Shown here piece by piece: positions 35,224-46,204 of a DNA stretch of 64,000 nucleotides. The translations under genes and the position numbers were made by a program. The DNA lies in assembly GCA_963580455.1 (NCBI GenBank), contig OY756966.1:23253001-23317000 (forward strand). Direction: 5' to 3'. Origin of the DNA: Euonymus europaeus (lineage: Eukaryota; Streptophyta; Magnoliopsida; Celastrales; Celastraceae). The stretch's first letter is position 1; every line of letters starts with the position of its first letter. The notes under the pieces are model-generated. The model was not told the DNA's origin and did not search any database. It saw nothing but the letters and a program-made list of their open reading frames with translations.

Positions 35224-38200
35224 TCATCTGCAATCAGCACCAACTGCTTCCAGAATGGACTTGAAGCCATCTTTTTCTAAGCACTCCGCAAGTTCAGCCT
35301 GCAAAAGAATATTTGAAAACTCTCTTGCATTGTACAAAAAGCATCCTTTGACATAAAGTAAAAATGTGCTGATTGTTATTATAAAACAATTCACAAAACC
35401 AACCAGTTTCAGGTTATACTTCCATTGAGTTGAAAACTTCGAGATTAAAGAAGCAATCAATAGCTCATTTGAAAGGGTAAAATAAGAAAGAATAACTAAT
35501 CACGTACCAGATCGATGTTTTCATGTTCATGCTTGCTTTATGTTATTTTATTCCAATGTCTGGCTATGAAATCTCATGGCAATTTAATTTTTTTTGGGAA
35601 TGGTCACATATGACATATTCTATCTTCCCTACCCTCTTCATTAGTTTCTGTCTGCATTCTGCAGATGTTCCAGAGATAATGTAATATGCACACCCCCCTT
35701 TCCAAAATGTAACTCATGTCACCAGCACCATCATTAAACTTCTCCCATTTCAAAAGCTAAGAAACAAGAGATAAGAGTTCAATACCTTTATTTGAGGGAT
35801 CAGGGCAGGTCCACCATAGGCAAATGCTGTATAAAGTTGAATAAGAGTTGCTCCAGCTCGTACTTTTTTGTATGCATCCTCGCCACTGAATAAAGGTCCA
35901 AGATAGAAGGGAAGTTCCAAACAGCAGTTAGTTGCATGACCCTAATATGCTAATGAAGATAGTGACGAAATGGCATTCCACTTGAATTTACCTGCTGATG
36001 CCCCCACAACCGATTAAAGGAATCTTGCCCTGATACAAGTAAAACTGAAGTTATGCTCTCAAATGTGGCATATATACGCATTAAATACCAAGATGGGAAA
36101 ACAAAAACGAAAAAAGCTCTTGAACACACACTAAACAAAAGGTATCCAAGACTTCAAAAAAGAACCATGAAATCATGCTAAGTAGCTTTTGGGAGTTGCA
36201 TCTTCCATTCAAGTGAAAAAAAGAATCCAGACTTATTATTTGTTGGAACTCACCATATGTCCAGCGTCTAGTTAGTATACCTAATGTGTGGATGAAAATT
36301 CTACAAATTTTTTTTAAAAAAAAAATCATCAGTAACTTGATACACAAAACTTACAGGGGCCCAACTCAGATATATTGCACTTTTAGAGTCACTTGCTGGG
36401 AGGCCCAGCAAACTTGGATTTGGGGCAAATAAAAAAATATCAGGCAAGAGTGAAAAGCTTTAGCAAAAAAAAAAAAAAACAAAAAAAAACAAACACTTCA
36501 ATATTATTACTTTGACCATAAGGCAGGTTCATGCATGAAAAATTAAATTAAACGTAAGAACAGCACCATACCCTTGTCAAAATATACATATGCTTTAAGA
36601 TGTTCGTGGACAGGCTAAAGAGGGGTTTCCCGCTTAAGCCACCAGATTCTGCAGCAACTGGGTTATTATTAACTGGATCTGGTCTTTGAACACTTGTATT
36701 TGATATGATCTAGACGAGAAAAGTCATCGCTTAAATTAAAGACCACTGGAAAAATGAGGTAATAATTCATCTACAACACATAGTGAAAAATAAAATAATA
36801 ATTAAAAACATCAAACACTAGAGCATTATGTAATGAATCAAAACTTAAGAAATCAATATATTCTTGATATTAAAATTTAAAAAACTTGAAAGGAAAAAAA
36901 ATCATACCACAATGAAAAATCAGAACTAAATGTCTAACTCAATCTGGAGATATAGGCGCTCAATTGTGCCATACTAGAGGCTCGGGAAGTTGTATGGTCT
37001 AGCCAAAAAGTGATTTACATTTGGTTGACTAAGAGAATGCCACCTATTTGAGTCCCTTGACAGTTGGTTGAAGTAAACTAACCAAGGCTCAAAAATTCTC
37101 GGGGTGCTCCCTTTTAGTTTATTTTCAGAATAACCTTAATCCTCGCTTCAACTCCTACTTTGTAGAACAACGCCTTCCCTGCCTCGTAAGTTTCTTACTT
37201 TCCGCAAGAAGAAGGAAAAAAAAACATACATTTCCCTTCAGTTTTGAAGACAGAAGACAGATCTTAATACATGCAGCAGCTTAATTTTGCCTAGAGGATA
37301 TGATATAGGATGCATAAGCAGAACAATTAACCATTCAGTTTATTTCTAAGAAGCCAGAACTAATTTAAGAGTAAACAGTACGTCATGAATTATACTTATC
37401 AATATGTAGGCTAATAAGAGTTTCACACAATAAAACTATAATGGCAAAATCCACGGATCACATGCAGCTCATATGTTGCAACTCATCTGCAACCCAAATC
37501 CAAAACAATCAATTGAGGAAGGAGACAGGGAGAAAGCCTTCACAGTTCACAGCAATGTAATATGGCATAAACATTTCTGCATCTACATAAAATAATAAAC
37601 AATCTTTTTTGTACGAAATTTCTGCATCTAATAATCACGTGTCCTACAGATGGCTAAGATCAAGGATGTATATAAGCTACATTGCATCTTCAAAAAAGTT
37701 ATCATGTGATGCTGATTAACTAACAGAATAATATTCAGCACCATATGTACGAAAAAAAAACTGACATATAGAGACAAATGCACAAAGATTCCAAGACCAT
37801 CAAATTATAATTTTTTGAGTTAAAAGCTATAAATTATCTGAGTCTGGGATGAAGAGAAAGCATACCAATCCATCCAGGCGAAGTGCAAGAGCCACCTATA
37901 TTCAAACGGGAAAAAACCATAATAATGCTGCAAATAGAAGTTGAGAAAAGTAATTATGCTACAAGTGCCTTTACATACCGCTGCAATGTCTTCAAGGTCT
38001 TCCTTAGATAAATCAGGTGCAATTTTTACAAGTAGTGGGGGTGGACCCTCCTCACCCCATTGCATTTCATCACGAGCAGCTTGAACCTTGAATAGAGAAA
38101 ATAAGATATATACAATTAACCCAATGTTGCATCAGGCTATCAAAAAAGTAAAACAAAAAGGAAATCACATTCATGCCTAAATCTCCATACCTTCTTAACA

Positions 38201-40872
38201 AGGTCCTTTAACTGTTTTCTTCCCTGAAGCATACGTAGTCCAGGAGTATTGGGTGATGAAACATTAATAACCTAAAAAGTAGAAACACATTGAGACCTAG
38301 TTGCCGCATATGGAATTTGAACTTTGAAGTAATAGCATTCAAACCAAAATTCTGACTAGGTCCTGGAATAGTATTATATTTTCAGAGGAAGAAAAATGAA
38401 GGCATGATGGAAAATGACATTTTAAATAATGCCAGTATCAAGCGATACAAAGAAGAAATTCCATCATAAATCATGCTAGCCAAAAGGCATTCAACCAATT
38501 ATTGCCTTAAAATTCAGTGGTAACTGGTATGCAATTCTAACAATCAAACACCTGCACTGGATGAGAGGGATGCTATGCACAACACATGAGCAGTATTAGG
38601 AAATTTTCTAGAAATCAAGGATATCAGGAAACGATAATAAGTACAAGCACAGTGACATGAACCAATCTATTTCAAACAAGCAGGAAGAATCAGAATGGTA
38701 GAGAAAATATAATACATGAATAACCTATTCTTAAAATGATTTTCCTATTCTTCAATCTTTAACTTAAGCTAAAGACCCTGTCCCTAGCACCCAAGGAAAA
38801 CAAGACCCAGCAGGCAAACTTCAACAACAAAATATGACTTAAACCGCAATCCATTTAACAAAAAAAGAAAACAATACATGACTATAATTTTGGAGGCCAT
38901 GAGATCTCCTGGAATACCACCCCACTTCTCTACTTTATTACCAGGATATTAAGATTCAGCGCACATGAACATCAGAATGCATTTAAAGAAAGCTTACAAA
39001 CAAATTCACATGAAAAGCAAAAAGAACCGTCCAGATGCATCGTCTTCTGGATGCATTTAATAGTTAGTACTTAGTACTGATGTGCCACTGAGCACATTAT
39101 ATATATTATTGGCAAGAAACGGGAATTCCATTCCATTGAATAAATGAAAATGTCAAACAAGGGGATATTAAATAATCATGAAAAAAACTAATGATAGAGT
39201 TGAATTACCCCAGGAGAATTATATTCACCAGGGCACTAAATCAATCTAACTTGACACGGAATATCAATATATGTATATCTCTGTAAACCATGGAGTATGC
39301 AATACCTCGGTGCACAATGCTAAATACAGAGTCCCAATAAGGCTACCCTGGTATAAACATTCCAAAAGCAGAAATATGACAGCAGAGAAAATTCATAAAG
39401 GAGCAGAAAAAAGTCTACCAAGTAATCAGCATACTGAGATAATGTATGAACTCCTTGCACGTAATCTGCAGCAGCATCTTCACTTGTTTTATTCTTTCCA
39501 AGATTGACCCCAAGAATGCCAGGGCCAGCTTTGCCTCCATGTTTAGTGTCCTCACTAGAGGATGATGAAGAACTAGAAGTTTCGTCTAACTTCCTCTTGC
39601 CATGCTGGGCGCCTAGTCTCTTTGCGACTGCCACAATGCCTTCACTATTAAAGCCACAACGATTGATAATTGCCCTGGCCATAGAAAGCAATAACATCGC
39701 TTTATCATGCATTACTGAAGTGAATACACCAGCTATCATAATTTTTTTCACAAGCACAACAAAAAAATTTAACTTCCAAATAGCAAGCAGATTCACCCTC
39801 ATTTTTATACATACTGCAACAGCATTCTGATTATGCAAAAAATGTCTAAAATGCAGGTTGATAGCCATTCTCACCATTCCTGGCGCAATCTGAAGATTCG
39901 TGGCTTTGGGTTACCTTCTTGTGGAACAGGAGTAACAGAGCCAACCTCTACAAAGCCAAAACCTAAGCCAAGTAAGCCTTCAACAGCCTCGGCATTTTTA
40001 TCAAAGCCAGCAGCAAGGCCTAAAGGGTTGGAGAACTTCCTTCCCCAAACTTCCAGTCCTAATATTGATGCATCGGGCCTCTTTTCCCTTGGAACCCAGC
40101 CACGAGCAGCAGCAGATACAGCAAGTCTGTGAGCAACCTCAGCATCTAGAAGGGCAAAAAATGGATTTACTAGCTTCGTTGCTGAGAATAGCCAGCCACT
40201 GCAATTAATAGTTTATATAGAATAAGTTTTTCATACAGGATTGCAATATAGTTAAAGTAGCGAGGCAATTAATAGTTTATATGAAATAGCCAGCCAAACA
40301 TGAATTGTTTTAGCTGCGATTAGGCATTGTAGTACAGTCTTTATGCAAATGAGTACGCTATACTGCAAAAAAAATTTAGCATGAACTAAACAAATGTATA
40401 ACTCAAAGAGTTAAATGAAATACCAGAAAGTTGCTTCATCCACTGTACTAACGTAAGCTCCTCCAGCTATAACCAACCCTAAGGTTGCTCCGGTCAACAA
40501 CCTACCCTAGAGTTTAAAAAAAGCACAGACTGAATCTCAGAATCAAAAATTTTCACGCACAAATTTTGTGCTGAAATTATTACGGAAGATTATGGGAACT
40601 GTATCAATATGCACTCTTCTATACACATATTTTCACTTTTCCGCCGTTCCTTCAGAAACAAAGATAAATATATTGCTCTAGTCGTTGTTTTGGTTGATAG
40701 ATGCATCCATGGATGAACGATTGAGAGAGAAGCTTACTCGTTTGGAAAAGTGAGGTATTTTGGGAGTGGATTCTGGAACAGAAGAGCAATGCCTATAGCC
40801 TCCATAACGGCTTGAACTTAACCTTCTGTGCAGAAGATCTCCAAATAATCTCCTCGAAGCTCTTGTCGCCAT
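35224..40872 (-). CDS. PYRD: Dihydroorotate dehydrogenase, mitochondrial (class 2)
   Basis: Oxidises dihydroorotate to orotate with quinone, the fourth step of UMP synthesis, at the mitochondrial inner membrane. Eleven exons: 40872-40738, 40506-40424, 40198-39875, 39674-39419, 38271-38191, 38086-37979, 37895-37866, 36709-36572, 36029-35992, 35885-35786 and 35298-35224. They total 1368 nt, 455 residues, with every junction in phase and GT-AG. The N-terminus ([17 protein letters not shown]) is an Arg/Ser-rich presequence, followed by a membrane segment ([19 protein letters not shown]). Flavin and substrate blocks: [62 protein letters not shown] (catalytic Ser), [31 protein letters not shown] and [12 protein letters not shown]. 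The length matches Arabidopsis (about 460). Oddities are a Trp where the family has Gly across the exon 3/4 junction (RQEW) and a 30-nt exon 7. Confidence 0.96.
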
Positions 40873-41253
40873 AACTTCAAGAATCAAAATAAAAGAAACT
40901 CGAAATTCTCCCGATCGTTTTTATTTATCCTGACAAGTCTCGCGAAACACAAAGGAACTTCAAAGATTTTTCTTCTCGTGCCCTTTTTTTCCGAAAATAA
41001 AAATGCGTGTTGAAGGTCGGGAGAGGTTTTAGCGGAGAGAGAGGTGGAGGTCGGATGCCGAAATAAAACCCTTCACACTCGCCTTTGTATGTGGATTGTG
41101 GAGGGCCTGGCTTGGCTAGGCTTGCTCGCTCTGGAGACAAGGACACGGGACACCCCGACCCGACCCGACTCGGGACCACGACATCCACCAGGACCACCAT
41201 TATTGGTGGGTGTCAACAAATTGAGAATATAGTCGGTTTATATGTTCGGATGC
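40873..41253. promoter_or_regulatory. PYRD upstream region
   Basis: The 380 bp before the PYRD start. It is GC-richer (41090-41210), with no clear TATA box. The left end of MULE 2 begins at its far side. Confidence 0.4.
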
Positions 41254-44181
41254 GTAAATACGCTTTTGGATTTTGGTAATCGAAAAATGGGTCATTTTTC
41301 AATTTAAAAATCAAAAGATCAAACGTTACATCTGTATAATCAAAAAATTTAGTTTGTTATTATAGGGTAATTCTGGCAATTTTTCAACACTTTGGGCACT
41401 TAACGTGCCTACATGACACGTTGACCGTTAACTCTCCATCCTTTTATATATCATATGTGGCCTGACAGAATGCTGACATGACAAGATTATATTTTTTAAA
41501 AATAAAAATAGTTGTCAAATTTAACAGCCGAACACGTGTAATTTCCGTTAGATTCAAAATACTTTGAAAAAGATCTTGTACCAATACAGTCACTAATAGC
41601 TTACTAAGTGTATAATATTAGCCATTGCATACCTTAAACCATAATCATGGAGCAGTTGCATGCCCAAGATACAGGTATTACAGACTGTCCAAAGAACAAA
41701 AAACAGTCCAAACAAATAAAAAGGAGACCATACAATATAAACATATTGTCCAAACCACTAAAAAGTAGTCCAAACCACATAACATATTCATCAAAACAAA
41801 AGAAAGCCGCCCAAAACAATTTGTAACTACCCATGCTTTCTTTTTTCCTTTGTTGACAGATTGTTGGGTTGCAGTGAGCATGGAGGTACACCTAGAACTG
41901 GAAAATGCACCTTGAATGGTTGGAAGCATGTCTGGCATCCTCAAATTGATTCCCCGTGTAAATGGTTGATAGGTCATATAACACCTTCCTTAGAAAACCA
42001 GTCCCAAGAGTCACCGTTTTTCATCTCTACAACAACCCATGTAATAGGAGATACACCATTGCAACCATCTTGTGCAACAACAGTGAGCATTTGACCGCCC
42101 ATATGTTGTTTTTAATAAGCAGCCATCAAGTCCAATCAAGGGTCTACACCTTGCAAGAAAGTCATCTCTTAGTGGAGCGAGACACATGTAGACTCTATTG
42201 AACACTGCAGGGTCTTCAAGCCTATCTCTGTCAACCATAATAGTGCATGTGCTGCCTATGTTTGTTCTCATTGTCTCAATCATGTAACATCGTAGTTTGC
42301 CATATTGCTCCTTATGCTTGCCCTCTATTATCACCAAAACCTTCCTCTTTGCTATATAAACATGTATCTGTGAGATTGCCACTGAAAATGTCTTCTTCAC
42401 ATAATCTACCAACTTATCAACACTTACTTTTGGATCACCTCGTATCCACCAATTTGAGTGAAAGCCAAGCAGTGTTAGCTTGTTTGTTTGTTAAGCTTCG
42501 ATTACACATATGTTTTAATTCAAAATATAGTATCTCCTTTGATTTTGGAGCACCATATATTCCAAGAACACCCTATATCACATTTGGCTTGACACCTGAA
42601 CCTCTCATCTCTCATTCAACACAAATTAAATTGCCACCGTGAACTGCATAACTTCTAAGAGCCATCTTGAAGTCTTGTAGAGTATTAAACTTCATCCCAA
42701 GTTGGAAAATAAAATAATTAGCTAACACCTTAATATCATATTTAGGATTCCCAGCAGCTTGTTTTTGGACTTCCTCATCACTATCTTCTTCATACAATAG
42801 TAGGCCTTTATTATCTAACTCATATACCATTTTGAATACTTGATCATCTGGTGCATCCTCATCAGTGTCATCTTCATTAATACCATCAACATCAATGCGC
42901 CCTCCATCTTCCTCACTGCCATCATAATCAATGTCATCAGTTCCATCACTGGAATCTCCATAACCATCATCAACTTCATCATTACCATCTCCAGCAAATT
43001 CCTCACCATATACTTTAGTGGTGGCTTCAATTGCCTTAAACATTTGCAGCTTCATTTTGTTCAATGCTATCCATGTATGCATCTAGGATCTCATTATCAT
43101 TATCTTCAAGTAGTGTTTCAGTTGGATTCACTATCCACGATGCAATTGGCTTACTCACAGCTTCATTCACAACCTCATATGCAATTGGTTAAGAAATTGG
43201 AGGTGGTACTTCAACATCATCATCGCTACCAACGCCAATCATAGTACTAACTGGAGTTTTCCTTCTTTTCACCTCGCTGTAGTCTAGCCTCATCCTTGCC
43301 ATCCTTGGTGCAGGCCTACTCATTGAAATCATAGGTGTAGCACTCATTTCAACAAACCTGGAATTATACAAAAGTTCAAAATTAAAGAGAACTATTGCCC
43401 CATAGGAAAACCTCCAAATCAATTGCTTTAGTCATAATGAAAACCCTAACACGATTCCTCACCAACCATCATCATCACACCAATAGTATGAAACTCCCAT
43501 ATAAAAGAACATAGATTATTGAAGAACTCACAATGAAGCAATTTGAATGCCTTCTAAAAAAAATAAACCCTGACTCAAGCAAAATGTAATCAAGAAATGA
43601 ACCAAAAATCATAATAAATCAACCAAAACTGTAAACCCTAACCTATATCAACCATGTATACCCAGTATGACACGATGCAAGAAACCACAAGATAGATTGT
43701 GTACATACCTTCGAATAAACTCATCAAAAGGCGAACAAGTCCATAGATTGCAAGAGGCTTCATAAATGGAGATGATCAGTGGAGAAGAACTCGATAACGG
43801 CCACAACGACTGAGAAGAAGACGGCGAAACCATGTTCTGGGCAACCGAAGAAGAAGGAAGATGGAAGGTTTTTCACAATTTTGTGTTAAATGAAAAATGT
43901 GGTAACTTTAGATATTTTGTGTTTTTCCTGCCAAAATCAAGTGACATGTTTCCTATGCGCGTTCATTAATCACAGCGTTATGCCATGTCACCGAAGCAAA
44001 ACGGAGAGTTAACGGTCAACATGCCATGTAGGCACGTTGACTGCCCAAACTATTGGAAAATTATCCAAGTTACCCAATATAAACAAATTGAAATTTCTAG
44101 TTAACCAGATGTAATGTTTGATCTTTGGGTTATCAAATTAGAAAATGCTCAATCTTTCAGTTATCAAAAGTATACTTACCT
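41254..44181 (-). mobile_element. Second Mutator-like element (MULE 2)
   Basis: A 2.9-kb MULE with terminal inverted repeats of about 190 bp: left 41254-41443, right about 43990-44181. Shared blocks include GATCAAACGTTACATCTG (left) against GATCAAACATTACATCTG (right, complement), and ACGTGCCTACATGACACG against ACGTGCCTACATGGCATG. The interior matches MULE 1 (7.7-21.8 kb), with the transposase remains on the minus strand. About 1.3 kb of the middle present in MULE 1 is absent here. I could not match a 9-bp target duplication; the right flank is itself tandemly duplicated. Confidence 0.85.
41640..43340 (-). pseudogene. Decayed, internally deleted MULE 2 transposase
   Basis: Minus-strand remains of the same MuDR-type transposase as at 17620-20470. 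The N-terminal part is fairly well kept: MARMRLDYSEVKRRKTPVST, an Asp-rich stretch, then FQLGMKFNTLQDFKMALRSY at 42612-43082. The catalytic part at 42011-42412 has FNRVYMCLAPLRDDFLARC and PLIGLDGCLLKTTYG, where the family's first catalytic Asp sits (GLDG). Immediately after, near 41980, the text jumps to the C-terminal tail (RMPDMLPTIQGAFSSSRCTS), so the rest of the catalytic core and the SWIM finger are deleted. Several stops separate the pieces. It is non-functional. Confidence 0.85.
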
Positions 44182-44435
44182 ATATTGGGATTTGAATTAA
44201 TTTAAAATTTTAACATATTTAATTAATTCTCGAATTGATTTAAATTTGAATAAATAAATCGGACAAACCAGATGTAACGTTTGATCTTTGGGTTATCAAA
44301 TTGGAAAATGCCCCATCTTTCGGTTACCAAAAGTATATTTACCCCTATATTGAGATTTGAATTAATTTAAAATTTTAACATATTTAATTAATTCTCGAAT
44401 TGATTTAAATTCAAATAAATAAATCAGACAATAAT
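44102..44435. repeat. 166-bp tandem duplication across the MULE 2 right end
   Basis: Two adjacent copies (about 44107-44272 and 44273-44435). Each contains the outer ~75 bp of the MULE terminal repeat (CCAGATGTAA, GATCTTTGGGTTATCAAATT) and ~90 bp of flank (TGAATTAATTTAAAATTTTA). They differ at a few percent of sites. Confidence 0.88.
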
Positions 44436-45020
44436 TCAATTCATATTTAGATCTAGAGTCCCGATCACTAAAATTGAACAATATTTTTGTATTTGGACCT
44501 GGATCCAATTTTAAATCGGATAAAATTTTATGTTTTGATCCGAATTTTGAAAATTTAATTTATATATAAAGTTTTAAACTTGATTTAATGTGGATCACAT
44601 CTCCGGACAAGGCCACCCCTATCCACTTATGATTGTACTAAATATCCCTACAATAGAGTATCCATAACATACATAATCATATGGACAACACATACACCAC
44701 AAAATTTGAGGGCAAATTCAAGTTTTAAAATTCAAATTTATGAACATTAATTCTATTAGGTATAATAATTTTTAGGGATACTAACATTTTCAATCCCACC
44801 CTAAATTTGGATCATCGCGTGTATTTGATAGAAAATATATGATAAAGTATAAGTTATTGTATAAAATAAAGTCTAAATATATGCGTTAGACATAATATAA
44901 ATTGGCCTATAAAATAATGAAAATATATGATAAAATATAAATTAGTGTACAAAATAAAGTCTGAATACATGCGTCTGACAGAATACAAGTTGACCCATAA
45001 AATAATATTAACTCCTGACA
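44436..45020. other. AT-rich intergenic with a two-copy repeat
   Basis: No gene. An 87-bp imperfect tandem pair lies at about 44832-45006, each copy starting GAAAATATATGATAAA and ending ATAAAATAAT. Its text is loosely related to the 2619/57746 MITE-like family (TTTGATAGA...AGTATAAGTT). Confidence 0.55.
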
Positions 45021-45030
45021 GGATAAAACC

Positions 45031-46048
45031 GGGTTAATACAACTTATGATCATCGAAAGATTGTCAATGTTTCAACTCAGTCACCGTAAATTCGGATGGG
45101 TCCATTAAGTCATCATAGTTTGCTTTATGTATCAAATTAGACACTCGGGCAGATTTAGGCCCAAACGGGCAGTCAACCCATGTTTGACCATTAGGCTTCT
45201 GTTTATTTGTGCGAACGTGGCACACCATTGAAAGCATCAAGAACAGGCACCGCATCACCGAACCCACAGCAGATCCCAGTTGCCTCATCAACATCTTTAC
45301 TGTTAAGCAAGTTGATTGCAAGCTTGATTCCCTGCGCGACAAGAGAAGAAAAGAGGAAGAAGCTGAAGGAGACAACCTCGAAAACAAGGAGCTTTTTAAC
45401 CACGTCAATTCCGGCATCACAGGCGGTCCGGTTCTAGAGGCTGTGTTGTCCTAGCGTGGTCAAAGAAAGACCCACAAAGACGGCGATCGTGAAAAGGGAG
45501 TTCACGTTAACCAGGCCATCAAGCGCGGTAACGTGGACACTTGCTGTGGAGGAGGAAGATCTAGAGGACGTTGAGTTCACACTCTGTTGGTCGTAGTACT
45601 CTTTCGGCTACCGTTCGGATCTGCAAATTTTGGAAATTATTTTTAAATAAAGGAACTCAATCAAATCCCATTAGAGAAATAGCAAGAAATCACGAAAGAG
45701 AGAGGGAGAAAACGTACTCGTCCATGTGAAATATTCATAATGAGAGGACGAAAGAGATGCCTCTGCTTTGCATTTGTCATGCCTTTTGCTTTTCTCAAGG
45801 GTATTAAGGAGGTCGTAATGAGAGAGTATTTCCTGGCTACAACCGTCAACGTAGTCAAGCCATGTTTGCACAAATAAACAGAATCTTAACAGTCAAACAT
45901 GGTTGACTGCCCGTTTGGGCCCAAATCTGCCCGAGTGTTCAATTTGATACATAAAGCAAACTACAGTGACTTAATAGACCCATCCGAACTTACGGTGACC
46001 GAGTTGAAACACTGACAATCTTTCGATGACCATAAGTTGCATTAACCC
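45031..46048. mobile_element. Pack-MULE-like element beside FSD3
   Basis: 1018 bp flanked by perfect 10-bp duplications GGATAAAACC (45021-45030 and 46049-46058), as expected for Mutator-like elements (9-11 bp). The terminal inverted repeats are long, about 185 bp (45031-45215 and about 45867-46048), starting GGGTTAATACAACTTATG / GGGTTAATGCAACTTATG, with few differences. It has no transposase. The interior carries a piece of an ordinary plant gene on the minus strand. This is the structure of a Pack-MULE. The right border lies 157 bp upstream of the FSD3 start codon. The terminal repeats are not those of MULE 1 or 2, so another MULE family must have moved it. Confidence 0.9.
45210..45612 (-). 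pseudogene. Captured gene fragment (plant membrane protein) in the Pack-MULE
   Basis: Read on the minus strand, the interior encodes pieces of a plant multi-spanning membrane protein: TASVHVTALDGLVNVNSLFT, then IAVFVGLSLTT, then VVKKLLVFEVVSFSFFLFSS and LVAQGIKLAINLLNSKDVDE. In another frame follows LGSAVGSVMRCLFLMLSMV. From memory this family is annotated in some genomes as maternal effect embryo arrest 60-like; I could not check the name. An in-frame stop, a frameshift or deletion after the KDVDEA block, and loss of the C-terminus show it is only a fragment. The longest open frames are 66 and 118 codons. The fragment runs opposite to FSD3. Confidence 0.75.
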
Positions 46049-46204
46049 GGATAAAACCTGTATAACGCTTTAACAAAACAAAAAATTCTGGGTTTTCTGG
46101 TTCAAAGCTCAAGGCTCAATACGAATAGAGAGAAGCAAGTTCTTGGCAAGCCGAAAGCTTCGCTCCTATTTCTTCTCTTTATCCAGAGAGAGAGAGAGAC
46201 ACAG

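Noticed and set aside
39833..40132. 99-codon plus-strand frame
   Set aside because: It is the complement of PYRD exon 3 ([15 protein letters not shown]), whose conserved protein on the minus strand explains the open frame.
42840..43244. 134-codon Ile-rich plus-strand frame
   Set aside because: It is the complement of the Asp-rich stretch of the MULE 2 transposase; Ile richness comes from reversed GAT codons.
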